Shown here piece by piece: positions 11,331 to 21,800 of a stretch of DNA of 64,000 nt. The position numbers were made by a program, and so were the translations under genes. This DNA is from Berberis thunbergii. Lineage: Eukaryota; Streptophyta; Magnoliopsida; Ranunculales; Berberidaceae. The number at the start of each line of letters is the position of its first letter. Position 1 is the first letter of the stretch. The notes under the pieces are model-generated. The model had not been told where the DNA came from and did no database searches. It was given only the letters and a program-made list of their open reading frames with translations. Location: assembly GCA_003290165.1 (NCBI GenBank), contig QNQO01005785.1, positions 1,116,001 through 1,180,000 on the forward strand. The letters are read 5' to 3'.

Positions 11331-11911
11331 TGTTACGATCTAAGTAATTCAACACCTAGAAAATCAAGAAAAATAGAAATTAACCTGGATTCATTAAACA
11401 CTCAGACACAGTAAACAGGGATTCTCTCTTCACAGAGAGCCTTTCTTCCTTTATTTGCTACTTGTTTCCTTTCATTCATTTTCTTACAATTATATAGTGA
11501 AACCCTAATACATAAAGCTAGATAGATGGAAGGTGGAGACGACGGGCGCGTGATGATCGAGAGGCTCAAAATAGCTCTGCTGTAACAACCTTGCTCTGCG
11601 GTACTCTGCTCTGCAACAACCTGTCCTGTTGTAACAACTTTTAACTGTTTTTGGGATCACATGCAAACCGCGTGCATTAACAACCCATAACCGTTTCTTG
11701 CTGCGTGTTGGTCTACTTAAGTGATCACGTGCAAGGCATGCGTGGTAACCGAATTTGGGAATCCAATTTCCAGTTAGTTGATCACGTGCGTAACACGCGT
11801 TTTAACCAAAATTGCGAGTTCAATTTCTAGTTTATTCCCGCCAAAGCTTGAGTTCTCCTGTTTCGTCCTCGCCAAAGCTTGAGTCCTCCGTTTTCATCTC
11901 GATTCGTGACA
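11331..11911 (-). repeat. LTR of the Ty3 element (5' LTR in element sense), 581 bp
   Basis: It starts TGTTACGATC and ends CGTGACA, followed directly by the target duplication AATTG. In element sense this is the promoter-bearing LTR, next to the primer-binding site. Confidence 0.95.
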
Positions 11912-12429
11912 AATTGGTTTTAGAATTAGCAAAATCACACCAAAAAAAGCAAAGCAGCTTAATGGTGGGTAGAAAATCCAAGTAATGGAAAATACTGACT
12001 TTTTCAATTAAGGTAGAAAACCTACTATCTATCTATCTAAAGGGGCATCAGTGAAACTTACCAACGCTATATTATCTAACATCTCAATGTATTCCCCACC
12101 ACTTTTCAAGTTCCACATTTTGTAATCTGGCATATATATATTTCTACAAATTTTCTATTCTAGGAAGATCACAAGTATTCATTTTGCAAATGACAATGTA
12201 CACAACAGAAAATAAGGGGGCTCTCAAAGTGTTCAGGACTAATCTAGGGCGATGAATAAAAAAAGATAGTTTAGGTGAGAGCCGGAGGTGGGCCATTGTG
12301 AAATCAGGTATACATTATTGATATGTATGTGGATTGTGGAAAGTTAGCAAGTGAAAGATAGCCGAATTCTTGATGGAGTATTGGTTGTTAATTAGTTGGT
12401 AGACTCGAGATTGAGGTGTATGAGGTTTG

Positions 12430-13525
12430 TTTTGCAAGACTAACTTAATTTTGTGGTGCATGAGGAAGATGGGCTTCAAAAAGATGGATGAGGTGGGTTA
12501 GAACTTGCATGTCCATGGTTCATTCTCGATTCTAGTAAGGGATCCCCAATCAGGCTTTTCAGGATTTCAAGAGGCATTCGCCAAGGTGATCCTATGTCCC
12601 TATTTTTATTTACCATTTTGTTGGAGGCTTTCAGTAGGCTAATAGACAAAGTCTTGGAAACGTCATTTTTTTAGGTCTCCCATGTAGGGGAGAAGGGTCA
12701 CCCATCTCCTGTGAATAATCACTCCCCCCCCCCCCCCCCTCCTTTTTTTCTTTTCTTGGAGGACAACATTAAAAGTTCGAGAATTTGAATTATATATTGT
12801 TGGTTTTTCAATCTTGTTGGGCCTTAGAATTAATTTTGCTTAAAAGGAAATTTGCGGAGTGGTAGGATGAAAAAATAGTGAGGCTGGGCAGAAGTGTTGT
12901 GGTGTGAGGTGGGAGCATTGCCAACCTTATATTTGGGTCTTCCTTTGATGAGAAAAAAATAGGAGTAAACATCTATGAGATTTGATGATTGAGGTGATGG
13001 GAAAGAGGCTCACTTTATGGAAGACACGACTTTTTTTAAGGGGAGGTAGACTTGTGCTCATCATGAGCAAGGTTTAAAAAATCTTAATTGGGAACTGAGG
13101 CAAAAACTTTTGATGAGGAGTGAGGCAAAATTGAGGTATAAGCCTCAACTTCTATTAGAATTTGATTGATAAAACTCTATAGAAATTCTGGAAAAAAAAA
13201 ATGTATGTTTGTGTTTGGTTGCATGAAATCTTATTTCTATTCCATGTGACCACTTACCCTTTAAAGCAAACTTGAAGTGCATTCATGATGAACATCTAGA
13301 TTTGTGAACAATGATGGCAATGGAGCTCTGATTGGCATGAGAATTACACTCCTTACTCCCTATATAGAATTTGATTCTCATTTCCACAGGAGTTTAGTTG
13401 TTCATGATGAATGCAATCGCAACTATTCCATGAAATACACATGATACAACATTGACAAATAAGACATAGTTCATTAGGGCAATGATAATTTTGATTTTCT
13501 CTCTCCGTCCCTCCCTCTCTCTCTC

Positions 13526-13557
<32 letters not shown>

Positions 13558-15050
13558 CAAACACGTGCTGGAGGCTGCCTCAATTCTTATGCTTGAAGGT
13601 GTACCCTCACGTGAGTGAGGCTATAGCCTCATCCACACCCATGGAGGCTTAAGCCTCAGTTCCTAATCTATCAGTTCCTAATCTATCCAACTCGTACTGA
13701 GGCGACCCTCACAATGTTCTTGTAAGCTATGACTTGGAATGCCTTAGCGAACATGTCTATCTCCTATATGTGGTTGTTTCATATGTCCGTTTTAGTATCT
13801 GATAGTATTGACAAGATGATCAAGAACACTTTGTAGATGATAAATGCTTTTGTTGGTTTTTGTCTTGAGGATTAGGGAGACTTGGCATTCGACCTTGTGA
13901 ATTGATCAATATAGCTTTGCTATGCAAGTCGTTGTGGAGGTTGGGAACAAAGAGAAAGTGCTTGTGGAAAGATACTACAAAAAAAAAAAGGATCTATGGT
14001 GATAAAGTCAGTTTTTGGTATGATAGGTGGCTAGGGGTCAATGTTTTAAAGAGAGTTCTCGTAGGCTTTTTGTTCTGTGTAATAAGAACAGGGGTATGGT
14101 GGTGAAGTTTGGAGGGTTCATATACTGGAATCTCCATCTTCAGAGGATATCATTAATACATTATTCGGTATAACTTAAAAGTGATTTCGACGAAATTGAT
14201 TTCGAAGAAGGTGATTTCAACGTAGGTGATTCTAAAGAACGTGATTTTGAAGAAAGTGATTTCCCTGATAGTTATTTCCTTGAAAGTGATTCCCGTATGC
14301 CAGGAGAATCTTATAATACCGGTATAAATAAAAACTACAGGACTGGATGAGTACGTGTTGCTTCAGGGGTTTTAAATGGAGTTGCATCGGGGAGGATGAG
14401 GATGGATGGGTTTGGAAAGATACCAAAGCCAAAACTCAAAAGTTTTTTTTATTCTGTTCTTATTTTACCAGATTGGCGATAGAACACTTACCAACTATGT
14501 AACATAACTTCCCAGTAAATGGAAGTGTGGGAGAGATTTCCATCTATGGTTGATTCGGCTCATAGAAGCATGGATATTAAGCTGGGGTGCACTTTTTTTT
14601 GGCATTGAGCCGAAGAGCTGTGTCCATACTTTACTTCATTGTAGTTGGGTAAATGAATTGTGGATGCAATTCTGCAGATTATTTGGAGTGTATCAGGTAA
14701 ATGCCAATTTGTATGGAGTATGGTTCTTAGATGTTGGAAGGCTCAAGCACTTATCTTAGATATGTAAGGTTTTTATGGAAGTTTCTCCCTTTTGCTTTGT
14801 GTTAAATGGTGTTGAAAGAGCGAAACTGTTGATTTGTTCGCAATAAAGTAGTGGATATGTCTATTATGTAAGTGTTGTTTACACAATGGTGTTGGGTTTC
14901 TCATCTACGATTGTTTTCGGGGATAATGTTCAGCTCTATGGATGATAATGGAATAATTTAGCTATAATGTATAAGGTCTTAATGATTTTAAATTCCATCT
15001 CGTGTAATAGCTGGAGGAGTCTCAATATAATGTTTTAAAAAAGGGTCCTT
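12430..15050 (+). pseudogene. Decayed LINE ORF2 (reverse transcriptase and zinc-binding C-terminus)
   Basis: Across three frames the + strand preserves plant L1-type ORF2 blocks in the right order. These are an RT block reading ISRGIRQGDPMSLFLFTILLEAFS (in part, about 12560-12650), a GSIANLIFG-type thumb remnant (about 12905-12940), and LLCKSLWRLGTKRKCLWK (about 13910-13970) with VSFWYDRWLG. A zinc-binding segment HTLLHCSWVNELWMQF lies at about 14610-14680. The catalytic YADD region is lost around a poly-C tract (about 12724-12739). Stops and frameshifts are numerous. It lies between the first exon and the coding exons of gene A. Confidence 0.75.
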
Positions 15051-15059
15051 GTGGGTCCT

Positions 15060-15771
15060 ACAAAAGTGTAACTGAGTGGCAAAATAACATGACCATTAAC
15101 AGTAACAATAAAAGTAAAATTATTGTTATTGTTACTTATTATTATAATTTTAGTATCTTTAGTATGTTTGAATTACCTATTATTAGGTCGTTGGTAACTC
15201 AATTTCATACCTCTACTTACTTGTTAATCAGAATCATACCCTTGCAAAGAAAAGGAATTGTGAAGGTGAAAAAAAGAGAGTGAAAGGAGGGAATAATTTT
15301 GCTCAGTCAAATAGAAACTTGTTTCCACTAATAATTAAAGTTTTATAGATGTTCAAAATCTTTTTATTTACTGATTTTTGACTCACTGAATGCTACTGAT
15401 GATAAGGACCTTCTTTACTTGACACTTGTAGGCATACTCCCTTGCAGATAATCCACGTTTTTAGCAATTTCACGAGGATATGGTCCATTTACCTTATGTA
15501 TAACTATTATCTCAGCAAGGAACTTCTGCATTTGTTTTTATCTTCAGTTGTCTGGTTCATCGATGATACTTTTTCTAACATTGCGAAAGCCTTGGAAAGG
15601 GAGGCCCCTTAACAATCAACAGGTTGAATGGCACTCCTTCCTTTCTGTTTCCATAGAAGCTATAACTTCATGAAATTTTATTACTATTATTATTTTTCTG
15701 ATGATATCTCTTCCAGGTAGAATTTGATCTGCAGCTGTTTGTTTCTTATGAAAAGGAAATATTGTTTTCAG
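15060..15771. other. Intronic sequence of gene A, nothing recognised
   Basis: AT-rich sequence ending in a polypyrimidine tract and the acceptor TTTTCAG at 15765-15771. A second possible acceptor at about 15718 opens a frame that does not join the downstream exon frame. Confidence 0.4.
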
Positions 15772-15801
15772 GTGATATCTTCTGTAATCAATGGTGGTAT
15801 A

Positions 15802-18800
15802 ATGGCGTTATATTTTATCTCGTGGACAAGGGGCCTCAAGTCATGTGGTCCCATGAGGTAAGTTTTGTTCTATAATGTTATTGATTTAGTTGACAATGTA
15901 GTAGGCCTTTTCTGAAAATTAATCGTTCTTCAGTTATATAGATCCAGTGTTAAATGGGTTATATTTTATATTGAGTGGCAATCAGATAGTTGTGGTGTTA
16001 GTTATTGATTGTGACTGTTGTGGTGATAGATCATATAACCTCACAGAAGAACATCTTCATGTTTGCTTGATGTCCACAGTTTTAGTTTATTTATTTTCTT
16101 CTATATCCTATCAATAGCTCCCTGATTTATTTCATCTAGGTTGGATCCTGCTTTGATTATTCTTGAGGTGGCGTAATTGGGTTTTCTTTTCCGAACTGCA
16201 GACTAATATTATATGTTGCTATTGACTATATGTTCCTCATTACAATTCAGAGCTATACTGGCGGAGTATGGTGGTGCTGTGCTGGGAGTACTATCTACAG
16301 TGTTGTATGGGCGAAAGGGCCACATATGGAAGAAGGTAGTACTGTCAATTACTTCTCAGCTGTAGCTGTACATCTCTTAGGAATGATAGTAACTGCATGA
16401 TGTAAAACTTTTCTCATTCACTTTTGTTTTTCTGTCTGCATTTTATGTGTATGTTATCCATATATGTATGCGCGTTTTGAAGGATATTTCTGTGCATATA
16501 CACTAGCGGTACACTCTCACGTACACACAGTATTTGACACATTAGATTATTGCAAACTGAATCTGGTCCCACCATCAATCATTTGTTTCTATCAATCAAT
16601 ATAAGTCATAATCGATAAGAAAGGCTTTGTACCCATATTATTTTCTTTTGAACCAAAAGAGTAATCCAGATTTAACTTTTATTAGGTTGGTGGTCTGGTT
16701 GCAATGATGGTGTCATTTTACTTTCTCTCTCAAGGATGGGCTATGGCTACATATTCACCTTTTGATATCCTTGAAATATAATGGTATTATTTTTGCAGTT
16801 TGGTGAAGTAGGCCAGACAAGACTATTTATGTTTTCTGTGATTGTGATGAGTAATTTTTTTTGCAACTGATTGAAATTGATAGTGGGAACATATGCTTGT
16901 GACCCTGACCTTGAATTACCATTTAAAGATAGCATTCAGAAAGAGTGTCAGATTGAGGAAGTGGTTGGTATGAAACAAATGGTGGTTCCCGTCTTGGCTG
17001 GAATCTTATCAGCTTTGAGAAGGGTAGTTGCACGATGTATCACACTGAAGGTTCGCAGTATGCTTATATATGCTGGAATTTCAGTTGTGTTTCACTATAC
17101 TTATCAGTTAATCATGGTTTGGTATGTGCTTTCAGGTTCAGCTTAAAAGGCGACTTCATGCAATAACTATTGCTTCGACAACATGCTTTCTGTTTCCTTT
17201 GGCTATGTGGGACTTGATATTAGTACGTTTATATCAATAACTTCTGAGATAATAATCACAGCAACTAGGGCTGAACAAAAAATCGATCAAACCGATTAAA
17301 CCGACGGTTCGGTTTAAATTCGGTTCGGATCGGTTTCGCTTTTAAAAAATTCAAAATCGAAGTGGTCGGTTCGGTTTTCGGTTTCTATGTGATTTTAACC
17401 GACCAAACCGAACTGACCGAATATATATAATAAATAATATATATTTTATATATAAATAATACAATATGTTTAAAATGACCAATTACTTAATATATATATA
17501 TATAAATCCTAAAGATCAAGCACAATCAATTTTACTTAGAGCTAGACACCAAATGTCGACTTTAACTGCATTTTTGCATGTTGTGCTGTAGATCCGTTTG
17601 CACGTACATTTATCTACCAACAATTCCCCCAACAATTTGTTTGGCAGAAATCACAAAAAATGTGGACAAAAAGAAAAAAGGGCTATGCAATTGGAAGGAT
17701 GTATTTTGCCAGTCCTCATGAAGGTGAAAGGTTTTATTTGCGACTGCTTCTAACGGTTGTAAAAGGGCCACAATCATTTGAACATTTGCGCACATATGAC
17801 AATGTTTTACACGACACCTTCAAATTAGCTTGCACCTCACGAGGACTCTTAGAAGATGATGATGAATGGATTCAGTGCCTTGAAGAGGCTGCGATCATGA
17901 AAACTGGGAATCAGTTGAGAAGATTGTTTAGTGTGATTCTAATGGAATGTCATCCACTTCACCCAGATTTGCTATGGACAAGGTTCTCAGTGAATATATG
18001 TGATGATCTTTCGCACCAACTTCGAACAAGGTTCGGTATTTCAACTCCAACAGATGCTCAGACTCTGGATTATGGTTTGTATCTCATAAATCAATTTCTT
18101 CAAGAAGGGGGGAAGAATTTAACGAAGTTCCCACCTATGCCCCTGTCAATTGAAAATTGGGACATGATAGTTGGTAACAGACTCATATGGGAACAACGAC
18201 AACTTCAGTATGATGGTCAAGAATCCGATGCACAATCATCCGTCGATCGTCTTAATGAGGCACAACGTTCTGCTTATACTGCAATAGTAACTTCAGTGCT
18301 TGAAAATAAGGGAATTCATTTTTTTTTAAATGGAGGTGCAGGAACAGGAAAAACTTTTTTATACAACGCCATTGCATCAAAATGTCGCAGCCTTGGACAC
18401 ATTGTCATTATCGTTGCATCATCTGGTATTGCGGCGTTACTATTAGTGGGAGGTAGAACAGCTCATTCAATGTTTCGTATTCCGCTGGATGTCATGGAAA
18501 ATTCAGTGTGTGGGTTTAGTAAACAGTCATTGCATGCTGAGTTATTCAGGGAGACCAAACTAATTATCTGGGATGAAGTTCCGATGCAACATAGATATTG
18601 TGTTGAAGTAGTTGATCGTGCATTACAAGACATTTACAGCACCAATAAGTCATTTGGTGGTATTACTGTTGTTCTTGGGGGTGATTTTCGACAGATATTG
18701 CCAGTGATACCCAAAGGCGTCCGCGAGCAAATTGTGGCTGCATCTTTGAGGCGTTCTAAGCTTTGGTTAAACATACAAGTTCTGACTTTGAGTTTGAATA

Positions 18801-21800
18801 TGCGGTTGGACAATGAGGTAGGCAATGACGGGTTTATGAAGTTTTTGACTGAGGTATTATTTTTGTGTAAACAATTCTACATTTTACTACATTGCTATTT
18901 TTTAATTACTGATTATTTTTATTTTATTTAGATTGGAAGCACCGCCCAAGATGTTATTCGTATTCCAACAACGATGCACAAGTGCAAAGATTTAAGTGAA
19001 CTAATTTCTTTGGTTTATCCTCAACTAAATGTAATAGGCACAGCGTCTCCTAATTATTTGACTAAGCGAACAATTCTCTCAGCACGAAATGACGATGTCT
19101 GCGACATTAACAAAGCTGCATTATCTAATTTTCCAGGAGAAATCATTGTTTATTTTGCCGCAGATAAAATGGCGGAACATTTTGAAAATGATCATTCCAT
19201 TGCCAACCGTTATCCAACTGAGTATTTGAACTCGCTTAATCCTTCTGGATTGCCGCCATTTAAGTTAGAATTAAAAGTAGGTTGTCCAATTATGTTGCTG
19301 AGAAACATCGCACCTAAAGATGGACTTTGTAATGGAACACGTCTTATAGTTATGCGTTGTGCAAAGCGTATAATTGAAGCAAAAATCTTAAATGGGGATA
19401 AGGCTGGCAGTTTAGTTTTCATTCCTAGAATCTCTTTAACGCCATCATCTTCCGAGTTTCCCTTCAAAATGAAAAAGGCGTCAATTTCCAGTGCGGTTGG
19501 CATATGCAATGACGATAAACAAGTCGCAGGGTCAATCTGTGAAATACGTTGGAGTTGATTTACGAACACCGGTATTCAGCCATGGCCAACTTTATGTTGC
19601 ATTATCTAGATGCACAGCTTCTAACAGAATAAGTGTCCTTTTACCTCAAGATGGGCTGGATTCTACGACCAATATTGTTTATCCAGAAGTTTTGTTGTAA
19701 AAATTTTTAAAGGTATGTTTTAATAAATTTTCTATTGATATTTTGCTTTCATACGATATGAATCTAATATTGATTATACATTTTTGTAGAATTGGGATAT
19801 CATTGTCGAGGAATTCAAAAAATCCACTAAAAAACAAAAGTATAATGGTGGGCGTCATTGGAAATTGGCAAATAAGGTAGTTTATCTCTAACGATGATTG
19901 AAAATAGCTTATTTTATTAACATTTTTTTCTAATATTGTGTGTGATAAATTTGTAGATTTCAGTCATATTCCCTCCATGCTCAAAGTTGGTGCATATAGA
20001 TGCCGATTCATTTGATAATGTGATGCACAAGATGTTTAGAGCAGTTGTTGATACGTAGTTTTGATGTACATATGCAGTTTAACCCATTTTTGTATATTGT
20101 GGGTTCCTTTTGTTCTCATTTTTTGAAAAGAGATATGGTGGTGCATATAAACAATGTATATAAAAAAACAATGTATGGCTTTGATGTACTTACACATTTT
20201 TTTATTATTTTGGCGTGTGGATATATTATTTGGTGTTCATGGCATTGATTGTCATTATAAATTTGTTCGGATAAATTTCTTTATTCATAAAATTGACATT
20301 TTGGATATAATTTTGTGTGCGTGTCTCTTCGACCGCCAAAAAAACACTTTTAGTATACTGAAAACGGTGAACATATATTGCGCTCAGGCAACAAGTTTTT
20401 TTTATGCCAAATTACATGAGTATTCAACATAGCCGTTTAAGTATGATGTAATCTATGATAATGCCAATGGCACGAGTATTCCATTCTGTTTGTCCAAATT
20501 AATTTGGATATAATTTTGTGTGCGTGTCTATTCGACCGCCAAAAAAACAATTTTAATATACTGAAAACGGTGAACATATATTGCGCTCAGGCAACAAGTT
20601 TTTTTTTATGCCAAATTACATGAGTAATCAACATAGCCGTTTAAGTATGATGTAATCTGCGATAATGCCAATGGCACGAGTATTCCATTCTGTTTGTCCA
20701 AATTAATTTGGATATAATTTTGTGTGCGTGTCTCTTCGACCGCCAAAAAAACAATTTTAGTATACTGAAAACGGTGAACATATATTGCGCTCAGGCAACA
20801 AGTTTTTTTATGCCAAATTACATGAGTAATCAACATAGCCGTTTAAGTATGATGTAATCTGCGATAATGCCAATGGCACGAGTATTCCATTCTGTTTGTC
20901 CAAATTAATTTGGATATAATTTTGTGTGCGTGTCTCTTCGACCGCCAAAAAAACACTTTTAGTATACTGAAAACGGTGAACATATATTGCGCTCAGGCAA
21001 CAAGTTTTTTTTTATGCCAAATTACATGAGTATTCAACATAGCCGTTTAAGTATGATGTAATCTGCGATAATGCCAATGGCACGAGTATTCCATTATGTT
21101 TGTCCAAATTAATTTGGATATAATTTTGTGTGCGTGTCTCTTCGACCGCCAAAAAAACACTTTTAGTATACTGAAAACGGTGAACATATATTGCGCTCAG
21201 GCAACAAGTTTTTTTTTTATGCCAAATTACATGAGTATTCAACATAGCCGTTTAAGTATGATGTAATCTGCGATAATGCCAATGGCACGAGTATTCCATT
21301 ATGTTTGTCCAAATTAATTTGGATATAATTTTGTGTGCGTGTCTCTTCGACCGCCAAAAAAGCACTTTTAGTATATTGAAAACGGTGAACATATATTGCG
21401 CTCAGGCAACAAGTTTTTTTTTATGCCAAATTACATGAGTATTCAACATAGCCGTTTAAGTATGATGTAATCTGCGATAATGCCAATGGCACGAGTATTC
21501 CATCATGTTTGTCCAAATTAATTTGGATATAATTTTGTGTGTGTGTCTCTTCGACCGCCAAAAAAGCACTTTTAGTATACTGAAAACGGTGAACATATAT
21601 TGCGCTCAGGCAACAAGTTTTTTTTTATGCCAAATTACATGAGTATTCAACATAGCCGTTTAAGTATGATGTAATCTGCGATAATGCCAATGGCACGAGT
21701 ATTCCATCATGTTTGTCCAAATTAATTTGGATATAATTTTGTGTGCGTGTCTTTTCGACCGCCAAAAAAACACTTTTAGTATACTGAAAACGGTGAACAT

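Larger units (their letters stand above)
6159..11911 (-). mobile_element. Ty3-type LTR retrotransposon, complete but decayed, 5-bp TSD
   Basis: Two LTRs (6159-6762 and 11331-11911) flank gag-protease-RT-RNase H-integrase on the - strand. The element is bounded by the 5-bp target duplication AATTG (6154-6158 and 11912-11916). A primer-binding site matching initiator tRNA-Met lies at 11317-11328, and a purine-rich tract (on the - strand) lies just inside the other LTR at 6763-6780. The short internal region and integrase-last order fit a plant chromovirus-type Ty3 element of about 5.7 kb, but no chromodomain is visible. Stops and frameshifts interrupt every domain. It sits in the presumed first intron of gene A. 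Confidence 0.95.

Noticed and set aside
20606..21245. Repeated 76-77 codon frame on - ([11 protein letters not shown]…)
   Set aside because: It recurs only because the ~204-bp satellite unit lacks stops in that frame. Neighbouring units break it with poly-T length changes, and no protein signature is seen.
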